Below, one piece after another: positions 22,691 to 34,312 of a stretch of 64,000 bases of DNA; the stretch's first letter is position 1, and each line of letters begins with the position of its first letter. Position numbers and translations under genes: made by a program. The stretch spans positions 43,519-107,518 of the forward strand of contig JAQFVV010013283.1 of NCBI GenBank assembly GCA_028023455.1, in the 5' to 3' direction. The notes under the pieces were generated by a model. It was not told the origin of the DNA, did no database searches, and saw only the letters and a program-made list of their open reading frames with translations. This DNA comes from Epiperipatus broadwayi. Lineage: Eukaryota; Onychophora; Udeonychophora; Euonychophora; Peripatidae.

Positions 22691-22922
22691 TAGATAATTC
22701 GATAGATGGATAAATAGATAGATCTGCAGGTAAGCAGCCAAATATATATATATAGATAGATAGATAGATAGATAGGCAGCCAGCCATCCAAATAAACAGG
22801 CAAATAGATAGATAAATAAATAAATAAATAAATAGATAGGTAGATAGATAAATAGATAATTGGATAAATAGATATATAGATAGACAGACGGATAATATAT
22901 AAATAGATAGATAGATAGACAG
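22691..22922. repeat. GATA microsatellite array 2
   Basis: About 230 bases of imperfect (GATA)n with GCAG, AATA and a short TATA tract. Open frames across it are repeat products. Confidence 0.92.
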
Positions 22923-23137
22923 AGCAAATGAACATAGTTGAAGTTACATTATTGATCTCATTAGAACTTTTTTCAGAGAAATAACGATTAAGAAATAAAT
23001 AAATTGTTAATCTTTTATTATGTAGATTAGAATAATTATAATCCCATAAGATGAGAGAATTATTTTTATCTGCAATATGTATCTGCATCAAAATATATTA
23101 ATAATTAAAAAAACTAATGCGTTTTTACTTTATCTTT

Positions 23138-23235
23138 TTTCCATAAGTCAAATGCGTTGACCGGGACCGGGAAGCGAACCCGGGCCAGCTGCTTGGAAGG
23201 CAGCTATGCTAACCGCTAGGCCACCAACGTTTGAC
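23138..23235 (-). mobile_element. tRNA-like minimal SINE, copy 6 (minus), TCC anticodon, 12-bp TSD
   Basis: On the minus strand: GTCAAACGTTGGTGGCCTAG, anticodon arm GCTGC-CTTCCAA-GCAGC with a perfect stem and TCC anticodon (glycine), then GGGTTCGCTTCCCGG with a 5-base duplication before the acceptor, then CGCATTTGACTTATGG. A 12-bp target duplication, TACTTTATCTTT, lies at 23,126-23,137 and 23,236-23,247. This is one of the two least diverged copies. Confidence 0.9.
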
Positions 23236-23247
23236 TACTTTATCTTT

Positions 23248-23810
23248 CCCTGATTTAATGTTGTTGATGTTTTATGTTTATCTAGTTGCAAATGTGTTGT
23301 GCTACATATATACCTTTGGGAAGTAAAAGTTTGGCATTTAATCGGCTAGCTTTTTTTTTTTTTTTTTAATATGGGTTGCTTTATTTTAAGAGTGTATTCC
23401 TTAGTTTTAAAAATCTTTTGACTTAAGACCGTGATTTTTCTGTCATTTAGAACCACTTTTCTTATTTAGTTAGATTTAAATTGCTTTTAACTTGATTTTA
23501 TACAAGTTAAACTTTTTTTTTTTTCAAACTGATATTCTGCCTAAACTAACATCATAATAGGATAAAAATATGATATTCTGTTTTGAAGATATTTGATAAA
23601 ATAATTCATTATTTTGATATATATTATCAATTAATTTTGAGTGAAATCTTATGGTAATTGTTTAATCTATTTAGCTGTGAATAATTTGTTGCCATTTTGT
23701 TATTATAAATTGTGGGGTGGGTAAAATCTTTTTGACAGTGAGCAGTTTAGAAGCATTTTTATTGAAAGATGTATCTATAGTAATTCTTTTAACTATGGTG
23801 TATTTATTAA
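23248..23810. other. Unassigned AT-rich stretch
   Basis: T-rich runs near 23,351-23,368 and 23,513-23,524. Nothing recognised. Confidence 0.4.
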
Positions 23811-24100
23811 CAAATTCTTCTATTCTCATGATGTTTATGCCATCTAGTGTAAACTTTAGAAATCAATAGATATCAGATAGTAGTGTTTAATAAATCCTTA
23901 CTCACTGCTGTACTATTCAAACATTCCAAAGTAATTTCTAGCTTATGATTTTATCAGAGATGAGCTTTTTGGATTTTTTTTTAAATATTTGGATAGGACA
24001 ACATTGGGTGAGGATTTTTATTAAGCACTATCATCTGGCGTCTATTGATTCATAAAGTGTACACTAGATGTCATAAAAGTGATGACAATGGAAGAATTTG
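23811..24100. repeat. Foldback element (family F-like)
   Basis: Left arm (about 23,811-23,905) begins CAAATTCTTCTATTCTCATG and includes GCCATCTAGTGTAAACTTTA and CAATAGATATCAGATAGTAG. The right arm (about 24,010-24,100) is its diverged reverse complement and ends GAAGAATTTG. The CCATCTAGTGTAAA...CAATAGAT block is shared with elements at 9.46, 25.25 and 38.83 kb. Confidence 0.7.
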
Positions 24101-24577
24101 GTAAGAATAGCAATGTATAAGCTAAGGTCATGTAATATTTTGTTGTTCATAAGATACTTTAAAGATTTAACCATCATTATATATAAGCATCAGTACCATT
24201 ACAGAAAACTAAAATAATTGTAGAAAGTTCTCTTTAAATCTATTCCAGAGAAAGCTATTGATGATAGTAGATGGTAATACTACTTTAAAAAGACCCACGC
24301 CACCAGGCTATTATATGATTTATGCTTTTACTAATAAGAATTTTATGCCTACAATGATTGATGTGGCCAATAAAGTGTATGGTTTAATGTTTATTTTAAG
24401 TGTAATTAGATAATGGATTTCAATGTTGACAGCTGGACAAAATACTTGAGTAATCAATTTTGGATAATGTTATTAAATTAGCTTCCCAAATTGAGATTTT
24501 TTTTTTAAATTTTAAAAGGATTTTATGGATCATTATATATTCTAGGGTTCTAATATTTTTGATATCCTGAGAAGTAT
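24101..24577. other. Unassigned AT-rich stretch
   Basis: No recognisable feature. Confidence 0.4.
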
Positions 24578-24842
24578 GATCATTGAAAAAATTAAAAGAC
24601 TGAAGTGGAGTTGTGCTGGACATATTGCTAGAAGAGATGATAATACATGGACAATTGAAATCTTAAACCAGATTCCAAGAGATTGTAAAAGAGCCAGAAA
24701 TAGACCACATGTGAGATGGATGGATGAAATAAGAAAATGTGCAGGGTGATGTGGAGAAGAGAAACCAAAGATCGGAGAAGATAGATTGAACTTGGAGAGA
24801 CCTTCATCCTGCAGTGGATTGATAATGGTTGATGATGATGAT
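24578..24842 (+). pseudogene. RTE-like LINE 3' end with GATGAT tail
   Basis: Plus-strand translation gives KRLKWSCAGHIARRDDN, then LNQIPRDCKRA, RPHVRWMDEIRKCAG, a frameshift, and LGETFILQWIDNG before a GATGATGATGA tail. This is the best preserved C-terminal segment of the RTE-like family in this window (about 85 codons). The GH.ARRDDN and RPHVRWMDEI blocks are conserved in animal RTE-like endonuclease/reverse-transcriptase proteins. It is truncated just upstream, as expected of incomplete reverse transcription. Confidence 0.88.
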
Positions 24843-25246
24843 CTACGCTTTCTGACTGTCAAAATACACCAGTGGTTGGTCATTAATTAACTTAGTTACA
24901 TTTTTTCTTCCTTATTAATTATTTTGTATGGTCCATTTTTATGTTTCTTTTTCTGTAATCAAAGAAATTTAAACAGGCTTTTAGAGAGTTAATTTGGTCT
25001 TGTGGCCAGTACGTTTTTTTTTTTTTAGTTTTATTAAAATAGGCAACGCATAATGATGCTTAAACTGATCCAAAATAATTTCAATTGTAATTTTTTAAAC
25101 AATTCATCGATATAAGCTATTCATGTAAAATGGTTCTAATAATAGTTTGCGTCATTTCTTTCTCTGTGTTTCTCTGTTTTGATTTATCTAGTAATATTTT
25201 ATAAACAGTAGTAAAAGAAAATAAAACAGCATCGAAAGATCACTAA

Positions 25247-25372
25247 ACATCACATGATCATCATCACATGCTAGCACATAACTGTTATTAAACAGGCAAA
25301 AAACTCTCCATATAGTAGTGCCACCTTGTGCTAACCAGAGTAATCAATGGATGCCAGAAGGAAGATGTCAAA
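25247..25372. repeat. Family F solo arm
   Basis: Reverse-complement match to the right end of the 9.46 kb element. It contains CATCACATGATCATC, ATAACTGTTATTAAACAGGC, a GCCACCTTGTGCTAACCAGA block and GTAATCAATGGATGCCAGAA, then stops. It shows that the extra 45-base end of the 9.46 kb element is an integral part of the family. Confidence 0.75.
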
Positions 25373-26580
25373 CAAACAAATCAAAGGACTAGCAACTGAT
25401 AAATGTGTGTATGTTTATATTTCATCGATTTGTTTGTGTAACATTGTAAAAGTCGTTTTTAACTTTTTGTATTCCTTTAGTCTCTTTCTCTTTATTTTTA
25501 CAATAATAAATAATAATGGTTTATAAATGACTGCTAATATAATATCGATTATCTTATTTTTTTTTTAGTATCTAATTATTTATATCTCACCCTTTTTGTT
25601 TATTTTTTTATTATTATTAAATACAAAACATATTAATCCAAGATAGATTTTTTTTTTTTTACAATTTCTGTATACATATTTGTTTAAATAGACGTTGAGG
25701 AAAGATGTGTGTGATCCTACCTGGATAGAATTTTTCATAGTCTCATTCGTTAATAAACCTTAAACGCGAAATGAGTATTTAAGTAGCCAGTTCACATTTC
25801 CAAAGAACAGAAACAAAATATCTAATATGCTAATTTGTTAACACAAAAAAATGCGCTCAGCAGCACAGTAATCTAGACAGTTTAATTATCTTGACAAGCG
25901 ATGAGATGCAATACGCTATGGCTTCTCCTTCCTTGGAGTCGGAAATCTCTCAGCCATTATGTCCAGAGAAACCTGTTAACCACCTTTCCATTCCATTGAT
26001 ATAATTGAAATGTGCTGCCACCTATTGAGGGATGTAAAAAACATTATTTCAATTGACAACATTTCTTGGATTTGTAACTTATTGGAAAAATATTACCGTA
26101 CATAAGATCACTTAATGATTTTAATAAAGTTGATTTCATATCATTTGTCATTATTTATTCTTAAATTTTAAAATACTCTTTTAATAAAAATAATATAAAT
26201 TAACTCATCTAAAGGAATTTTATATCTTTTATTCTCCCTATTCTTATGCCATCCAGTATAAGATTTTTGTAATATTGATTATATAATGTATGATGAACTT
26301 TTTGTCTAAGTAGCAATAAGTAATTTAAATATTTTACCATAATATGAAGTAGAATATTAAACAGTTTTGAATAAAGAGTGGATATCCTTTAGCGGCGGCC
26401 CGCGAAATTTTTAAGCAGGAGTGCTTTATAACAGCATCGCTGCCAAAAAGTAAGAAAGGAAAGCAAAACAAAGCATTTTCAATTTCGCGAACACACAACC
26501 ACATTATTTTTCCGTACCAGTCATTGTTTAATTAAGAGATTGAATGTATTTTTGGTTTTTACTAACTTCTGTTTGGCAAT
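25373..26580. other. Unassigned region with slightly GC-richer spots
   Basis: T-rich and A-rich runs, and a GC-rich patch (GCGGCGGCCCGCGAA) at about 26,392-26,406. No gene recognised. Weak family F-like wording (GCCATCCAGTATAAGA) occurs near 26,250. Confidence 0.4.
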
Positions 26581-26593
26581 TAATAATATCTGG

Positions 26594-26693
26594 TCAAGCG
26601 TTGGTGGCCTAGCGGTTAGCATAGCCGCCTTCCAAGCAGCTGGCCCGGGTTCGCTTCCCGGTCAACGCTATGACATATAAAAAAAAATAATAG
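26594..26693 (+). mobile_element. tRNA-like minimal SINE, copy 7, with 13-bp TSD
   Basis: Starts TCAAGCGTTGGTGGCC, contains a near-intact tRNA-Gly body, and ends CGCTATGACATATAAAAAA. The perfect 13-bp target duplication TAATAATATCTGG lies at 26,581-26,593 and 26,694-26,706. The presence of the duplication and the A tail makes it a retroposed copy. Confidence 0.92.
26598..26668 (+). tRNA. tRNA-Gly(TCC)-like body within SINE copy 7
   Basis: 71 bases fold as a cloverleaf. The acceptor GCGTTGG pairs with TCAACGC with one wobble. The anticodon arm GCCGC-CTTCCAA-GCAGC has one C-A mismatch and anticodon TCC. The T arm CCGGG-TTCGCTT-CCCGG is perfect. It closely resembles animal tRNA-Gly(TCC) and is the probable source type of the SINE family. 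The anticodon-stem mismatch and the flanking duplication argue against a functional tRNA gene. Confidence 0.6.
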
Positions 26694-26706
26694 TAATAAT
26701 ATCTGG

Positions 26707-27267
26707 AATAGATCGACTTTACTTTCTATTTCAATTTTTTCATATACTATAATGTCAATTGGTAAATGTATTTTTAAGATATTCAACACTAATACCTATC
26801 ATGATAAATATTTAAAATATATATTCTTTTATTATATATTTTTTTGTAATAAATATTATGTTAATTTATAAATGTTCATTACAAGAAAAAACCGAATATT
26901 TTATTGCTCTTCCTATATAAAAGCAATATCAATTTATTCGCTTTGAAGAAACCGAATAGCTAAATATACCCTTTGAAATAAGTGGGCAGTTCCACATTGG
27001 TAAACGAATCTCAGTGGCACATGTTGAAATGCACCGAATATGACGTTTCTAGCACTCCTAGAGGTAGCAACATTTTTAAATAGAATCTCAAGCATAAATT
27101 AACATAATCATTTTAAAAAACGGTTTAATTAATTGTAATTACATAATAATTATGCAAAATATTGAATGATTGATATTTTCACGCAAAATTAATAATTTTT
27201 GAATTTTTTTCTGGCGGTGCTGCAGCGACACAATGCGTATAAACCAGCAACCATTAATATTTTACTT
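26707..27267. other. Unassigned AT-rich stretch
   Basis: Nothing recognised. Confidence 0.4.
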
Positions 27268-27883
27268 CAATTCTCTTTGAACTCAGACTTTCAAGCAACC
27301 TTCAACTATTCACACTATCTCATACTACTAATACACAACACCACACACATGTAGAAAAGATAAATAATCAGCAATATACGTATTTCGTGCTGAACCAGCA
27401 CTCATCAGTTAGTCCAAATTATTATCTCTCTCACACACACATATATATATAATCAGTGCTCAGTTTATAATAAGATAGCAAATCTTTATACTTTAATGGA
27501 CAGGCTTCAATCTACTCCAACCTCCACCTCTTCAGCCGCCCCATACCATTGACAATCTGATGATATAACGTCCAAATCCCATGCTGATGCCAAGATTTTC
27601 AATGGTATGGATGGCTGAAGAATTGGAGGTTGGAGTAGATTGAAGCCTATCCATTAAATATAAAGATTTGATAACTTAATATAAACTGAGCACTGATTAT
27701 ATATATGTGCGGGAGATGATAATCTGGACCAACTGATGAGTGAGTGCTGGTTCAGCACGAAATACGCATATTGGTGATTATTTATCTTTTCTACATGTGT
27801 GTGGTCATGTGTATCAGTACTATGAGATAATGTAAATAGTTGAAGGTTGCTTAAAAGTATGAGTTCAAATCCCCTATATTTAC
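27268..27883. repeat. Foldback element, family A (copy 4)
   Basis: About 300-base arms meet near 27,575. The left arm has TTTGAACTCAGACTTTCAAG, CAGCACTCATCAGTTAGTCC, a TATATA tract, CAGTGCTCAGTTTATA and TAATGGACAGGCTTCAATCT. The right arm repeats these as reverse complement with only scattered changes and ends TATGAGTTCAAATCCCC, a B-box-like sequence. This is the best preserved symmetrical copy. Confidence 0.82.
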
Positions 27884-28209
27884 AATTAAGTTCCAGGTAT
27901 AAGAATGCCTGTATTTCAAATTTTACTTCTCTTTATAAATTACTATATTTTAATATAGTATTCAAGTCTAAGCTAATAAATATTGTGTAGAAAAGAAAGT
28001 TATAGAATTTCTAGCCTCAGATTAAATAGAATCATTCAGTAGTTATATGTTTTCCAACTTTTTAATAATAGTTTTTCATGATTAACAGGGTAGGTTTGAA
28101 TCAATTGAGTTTATTGATTCCAATCTTACATTTAAAAGAGATATGATAGTTTTTATTTTCTTCTAAATAACTACGCACATTTAGAGCTATTATATAGTTG
28201 CCTTTTTAA

Positions 28210-28570
28210 AAAATAACAAGGGCTTTGGACGTTCCACCATCAGATTTTCAATGAAATGAAAGACTAAAGAATGGTGAGTTGGAATAGTTTGAAGCCTGTC
28301 CATTAAAGTATGAAGATTTGCTATCTTAATATAAAGCTGAGTACTGATTATATATATGTGTGAGGATAGTAATCTAGACCAACTGATGATTGCTGGTTTA
28401 ACATGAAATACGTATATTGGTGATTATTTATCTTTTCAACATGTGTGTGATCAGAAGGGTCAGCAATATGAGATGGCACTGAGAGTGGTGGGTCGTGTGA
28501 AAGTCTGAGTTCGAACCCCGCATATATTACATATATAAATTCAGGTTTAAGCCTGAACAATGTATTAAAA
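28210..28570 (+). repeat. Family A single arm (copy 5)
   Basis: Inverse orientation of copy 2 (16,117-16,525), sharing the outer ends GGCTTTGGACGTTCCACCAT and GGCTTAAACCTG-type sequence. It carries GAGATGGCACTGAGAGTGGTGGG (A-box-like) and GAGTTCGAACCCC (B-box-like) on the plus strand. A 70-codon minus-strand open frame across it is the repeat, not a gene. Confidence 0.75.
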
Positions 28571-29689
28571 ATTATTATTATAATTTTATTGCTTTTTCAC
28601 AATAGTTTGTATACACCCGTCTTCTAAACATATAACAAAAAATAGTAGCCAAAATTTGTATCTAAAATATAACAAATAGTTTATTATTGTTGTTGTTCTT
28701 TTTTTAATAAAGGTAATTAAAAACAATGCTATAAATATCCCCAAGCTTCACGTCGATACACCTTGCATAAAAATAGAAATAAGCTCGAAAGCAGAACAGT
28801 CAAAACCTTGATTTATATGTAAGTTAATTGGTGGAAAACTGAAAACGTAAAATTCCTTATATAACTTTAAATTGTTTTATATATAATAAGTTGAACTTTG
28901 ACTAGAATCAATCGAAAAATAGTTTTGTGAATGCATATATTATATACTATTTTGCCTTTTTATTAAAGATTGCCAATAATAATTTAACGGAATTTTGCTA
29001 ACTTAAGATTAATTAAAATTAAAGTAAATATTATAGAGTATAAAACAAAAAATTTATAACGAGAATAAAAAATGATTAGATACAAAAAAAGTGAAAATAG
29101 CACCATGTAATTTAAATATTATAAAAACCACTTTAATTCAAGATAAACGACAAAGTACCCAATCTAAAAATTAGATGCAATGAAATAAAATTACCTTTTT
29201 TTAGTTTTATAAATGGCCAAAAGATGTCAGCTTTGATTTGTTTTTCCACCTAAATTTTCAAAGTTTATATATATAATAGAGGTTTTCTGTTTTCTGCAGT
29301 AAAATTATCTATATAATATAAATAAATGATAGTCTACTTTTAAATGATATATTATAATTCTATTTTAGTGGACATGACTGAATGGGGAATTAATTAATTT
29401 CCTATAACATTTAACAAATTTTTTCACTTCGTCTGTAGATGACATAAACCATGGCGATTCCAGCCAGCCCGGAGAACATGTTTTGGAAAGAAAACAAGTC
29501 ATTGTTGAAAGTATACCTAAGGACAAAAAAAAGTATATATCACTATGCAGAATCTATTAATTATTGCTGAACTGCGTGACATAAAAATGCAATAGTGTGT
29601 GCGGCATTTGGATAATATACAACAATATAATTATACAAAAAAAAAAAACTTCCTCGCTATCCATTTGAGAGCGCTGTTGCAATAAAATT
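28571..29689. other. Unassigned AT-rich region
   Basis: No family recognised. A 200-base stretch around 29,440-29,520 is somewhat more GC-rich but gives no convincing translation. Confidence 0.4.
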
Positions 29690-31110
29690 ATATGAAGTTA
29701 ACAAGAGGGAAGGAAGGGTTATGAACAATTTTGGAATTACATGAAAAAAATAATTTTTTAAAAAAGAATAATATCTTGTTACATGCAAAGAAGAAAAAAG
29801 CGTGAGAATAGGGAAGAACTTGAAAAAATACTCAATGGATTTATAATAAAAATTCTGGGAGAAAAAGATTGGTAACGGATTAAAAATTCATCAGAGAGCT
29901 TAATTTATGAGAAGATGCCTAAAACAAAAGAAGTTGAAATGCAGTAGGTAAAGGAAGATATATAAAGTTTGATTTAAGAGATAGTTATAATAAAATTATA
30001 GTTGATATGAACATTCTACATGAATGGAAGAATGTAAGAATCAGATTACTAGATAAAGAAAAGAAAAATTATTAATAGATATTAACTAGTTCTAAACAAT
30101 AGTTTATAAATCATTGGAATATATTTTAATGGATAGAGAGCTAAGACTAGAATAAAAGAGGTGGCAATTCAATATAAATCTCCTTCAGGGAGAAGAACGG
30201 GATAATTTACATATTTCAGTTGATAAAAATAAGGCAAAAAAACCATTACTTATTGTATTTTTAGATATAGAGAGGGCTTATGATAGGGTGATCAGAAATA
30301 CATTGTGGTGAAGTCTTGGAAAATATGGAAATAACTTGAATTTACTAAAAAATGATAAGGATTTTTATAAATATTAACTAGGAAATTTAGAATCGGTCTA
30401 AGTGAAATGAGAAATTGATTTAAAACAGAGATATCCATTGTAGTCTTTATTATTCATTGTGTTTCTAAGAAAATTGAAAATTAAGATAGAAAATTTAGAG
30501 ATAGGAATGAGGATTGTCATTATTGGAACCCCTTCTCCCCAAAGATGGTATGGCATTTTTTGTAAATATTGAAAAAGATGTGAAATTATTATTAGAAAAG
30601 TGTGGATAGGCAAGAAAATATAAAATCCCAGTATTTAATGAGAAGAGTAAAATTAATAAATGAAAAATGGGAGATCTCGAAGAAGTGAAGAGTATAGATA
30701 ATATTAGATACTTTGTTAAATGGAGGGAGAGAGTAGGAGGATTATAAGTTAAAAATTAGAGTTGAGAAGAAAATAAAAAAATAGAAGAGTATTGATTAAA
30801 AGCCTAGAGTGTTTCTTATACAATGAATATAAGGTAAATTGAATTATTTGGAAGAGAAAGTTGGTACCTGCTTTAATATGTGGAAATGATTGATTTTGTA
30901 TTTTCCGGTAAAGAAGCCGGTAGGAATATATTGGGTAACGAACTGTTGTCAAGAAATGCGGCTATTTAAGATAAAAATGTGGTGGCCTTTTTTAATGAGG
31001 GGAATTAAATGTACATTAAAAATATTTGGAGGATTACAGTATATGAATGAAAATATATGAGTAAAAATAGGCTTTAATCAGATTATGTGGAGAGTTTAAC
31101 AAACTCGTTG
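29690..31110 (+). pseudogene. Long decayed LINE with reverse transcriptase remnant
   Basis: Broken plus-strand frames give LLIVFLDIERAYDRV (about 30,246-30,295), the conserved F.D...AFDRV block of LINE reverse transcriptases with the first catalytic aspartate retained, followed by LGKYGNN-like residues. The preceding 500 bases (KEEKSVRIGKN, MRRCLKQKK, EWKNVRIRLLDKEKK) are Lys/Arg-rich, as in LINE linkers. Downstream pieces (FNEKSKINK, SIDNIRYFVKWRE) fit the thumb region. Stops and frameshifts are frequent, so it is ancient. The YADD box is not recognisable. Confidence 0.6.
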
Positions 31111-31265
31111 GACAAAAAAATATTTTACAATATGCAAAGTATGATGAGGGATTTTTCATCATTCTTAACTACATCTAAACAACAACAACAATAATAAAAA
31201 TAATACTTCTATACTTAATCTAACTAACATTTGGTACTATATTTACTATTCAATAATCTGGTCAC

Positions 31266-31290
31266 TAATAATAATAATAATAATAATAGC

Positions 31291-31324
<34 letters not shown>

Positions 31325-31326
31325 CC

Positions 31327-31395
<69 letters not shown>
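31266..31395. repeat. AAT trinucleotide array
   Basis: About 130 bases of (AAT)n with rare interruptions (GC, AC). The poly-Asn and poly-Ile open frames are its translations. Confidence 0.97.
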
Positions 31396-32328
31396 TCTCT
31401 TATTTATCATGTGGCATATTAAAAAATATGGTATAATCTGAACAATATGTGGCAATAAGAAATATACTTGATTATATGGCAGTATTTTAAATATTAAATT
31501 ATGACTAAAATAATATTATACTATATGATATTTCCGTGGTCATATTCTGAATAATAATTATCATCATTAAATAAATAAATCTTTTAAAATTATAATGTGC
31601 AAAAATATGCTATATGTTCAATTTCTGAGTTCTGTGGATCGAATCTTGTGGAAGTGAATGAATCAATGACAATACAGATAACACATTTTATAAAACAACT
31701 TTAATAAATTTATTCTATCAAAACCACTATAATATTTACAATCTTTAATAAAACTACAGATATGATATTAAATTTAAATTAAAAAATATATACAAAACTA
31801 AATAAAAAAAAGATTAGGTTACTGATTTTCAATCTACAAAAAAATCATCAATATATAAACCTTCACTTCAGCTTATGAATTCTTATATTTAGGAAGCCAT
31901 ATTATGTAGAATTACTCTAATCCTATTATTCATCTACAATATTATATTAGGTTTATTACTAGATCAATTAATAATAAATATTATTTTACTTTCAGTAAAT
32001 ATAAAACTGTATTTAGCATAAATTTTTATTAACCAAAGCATATTCTTAGGTTTACTCTAAGTTAATGAAAAATAAACTAATAAAATAATGTTTATTCAGG
32101 TATAAAAAATAATAATTTGCTTGGTACCATTCTAAATTTATGATGTGTGTTTCATGTTCAAAACATGAAAATATAAAAATAAAATATAAGCATTCATCAT
32201 ACACTTCATAGTCTTCATTTAATGTTTCATTGTAAAATATGCATTCTTCTACAAAAATGTTGTTGATTTATAAATAATATTTAAAACGTAGTCGATATTG
32301 AAATAATTGAGATAGTGCAAATTTCTCA
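31396..32328. other. Unassigned AT-rich region
   Basis: Very AT-rich; nothing recognised. Confidence 0.4.
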
Positions 32329-32610
32329 AGCGCTTATGACTACAACCAGCCAATCAAATCTTAAGCACTGGGACAGAGAATTTAATAAGAAAAGAGCGGT
32401 TCCACTCTCTTCTTTACTTGTCTTTATATATATCCAAGCCAGTCCAAAATACTTATATTTGAAAGCGTGAATCTTAAATATCTTCACACTTAACTCACTG
32501 AGTTCAATTTATAAACATACAGCGTGAAATCTTTCGATTTACTACGCAGTAGTTTTCTCTGTTCCAGTGCTTAAGATTTGATTGGCTGGTTGTTGATTTA
32601 TGAAAAAGCG
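32329..32610. mobile_element. Foldback MITE with 38-bp terminal arms
   Basis: Inner arms at 32,343-32,380 and 32,555-32,592 are reverse complements with one mismatch in 38 bases; they begin CAACCAGCCAATCAAATC. The similarity extends imperfectly outward to 32,329 and 32,610. The centre is unrelated filler. Superfamily unclear; no obvious target duplication. Confidence 0.8.
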
Positions 32611-33117
32611 AAAGTATCAAAAAATATTTGAAAAATATAAATTAGGAATAGTTATAATTCCTTTATCATCAAAAATATTTTAAAATTATTAAGAAAAATT
32701 ATGATTCCTTTATTATCTCACCATCAGCATTAGACATTCAATATCATTTGTATTTCTACTCAATTCAAAACCTATCTTGCCTTTTTTAAAACAATTCATC
32801 TTTCTAAATTTATTCATTCTTCTTCTTTCAAAATACTAGACTATACGACGACACGTGTTACTAATGAAATTCAGATAGTGATATAATGCATAGGACATGA
32901 AGGAATAACTAGAGTAAAGACTCAATAGTAGAAAACAATAATCCACATGGAAATCAGTGTAAAAACAATAGGTACGACCTCATCTAATACCTTAAAAAAT
33001 AATATCTTGGCTTTCTTTTAGCATGTACAGACCAATTAAATACAAATATCAAACACTGTCCATGGAAATAAATACAAAATAGCGGGCTACATTATCTGTA
33101 TTTTTATAAAATTACTT

Positions 33118-33300
33118 AGTAATATTTACTAGGGCAATAAACCTCAAGCTATGTGCGCTTCAAAATGCGAAGGTAGGGACCTCTACAGGTCTTATCCACA
33201 AGCTTATGGAGCCATTTTTTCTTCCAAAGCAAAAGCTTGTGGTTAAGACCTGTAGAGGTTCCTACCTGTGCATTTTGATTGCCTTAGTAAATATTACCTA
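33118..33300. mobile_element. Palindromic MITE, about 183 bp
   Basis: Ends GTAATATTTACTAGGGCAA (left) and TTGCCTTAGTAAATATTAC (right) are inverted copies. Inner arms GGGACCTCTACAGGTCTTA and its complement continue the hairpin nearly to the centre. Almost fully self-complementary, with a roughly 30-base loop. Confidence 0.85.
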
Positions 33301-34139
33301 CATAACCAATGTGTGTTAAATAAATTTATAATTAAAAATACTTAGATATAATATAGGCTAATTCTCCTATCTTCCTAATACATCCTAAAAATATAACCAT
33401 TCAGGGTTTCATTTTTCTACTCTCCTGTCACTACGTTTTAAAATTTCAAGTAGATTTAAACAATCAACATCGTTAAATAACTACGCCATTTTCCCAATAA
33501 TAAACAAAGTTAACACATTACTTTATCAAACCATGACTACCATAAGAAAAGGGTTTACCCACTTAAACTTAACCACAAATACAAATGACTTTAATTAAAA
33601 TATTTGGTCAATATTCATCAATTTAAAACAAATGTAATATAGTTTATTTAGCAAAGAATCATATAAAATTACGATCATCAATAAAATTATAATGAACTTT
33701 ATAATATAATAAAGAAAATATATGCATATTTCTTTTCATTCATAGCTTATATCTCATAATAAAAGAAAAATCTATATGTGTTATTAAGGCACATATCCAT
33801 ATGTTCATTCATTCATGTAATACAAGATGAATATTTTAAAATTCCAAGCAATTCTAAAAAAAAAAAGATATACATCATATAATAATTAAAACAAATTTAA
33901 ATTATCTATGTAAATTTATCATTTGCAATCACATGTTTGCTGTCTTCTGGTCCAGTTTTCATAAAATATAATAAAAAATTACAAATCACATCCACACAAA
34001 TGTTCAGCAAAAACTAATATATTTTAAAGAAATGTTTTCCAACAAAGTTAAACAAAAATTGTTAAAAGTTTTAAAGTTAATATTATTATAATTAAAAGTT
34101 CCTAAAATGTATCCATTACTGTAACCTATAAATAAATTA
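33301..34139. other. Unassigned AT-rich region
   Basis: Nothing recognised. Confidence 0.4.
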
Positions 34140-34312
34140 TAATCTTTTTCTTATAGTTCTGACTTGTGTTTGAGAATTGAGAGGTCCATGTGCAGTCATA
34201 ATTACATCTGATTGGCTGTCACATAAGCATGTTTATAGCGTATCTGTTGAAGGTTTTAGCTTTCACTTTATTGCAATGTTATCTGTTTGCGCTTAATAAA
34301 TTTGATATATTT
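34140..34312. repeat. Family G repeat, non-inverted copy
   Basis: Runs through CTGACTTGTGTTTGAGAATT, GTGCAGTCATAATTACATCT, TGATTGGCTGTCACATAAGC, CTGTTGAAGGTTTTAGC and GCGCTTAATAAATTTGATAT. Each block is found in the 17.5 kb element, there split and inverted. This copy shows the presumptive full linear order of the family. Confidence 0.75.

Noticed and set aside
26598-26668. A functional tRNA-Gly gene
   Set aside because: The body folds well, but a 13-bp target duplication and A tail surround it and the anticodon stem has a mismatch; it is part of a SINE.
31231-31455. Poly-Asn and poly-Ile open frames
   Set aside because: Products of the AAT array, not proteins.
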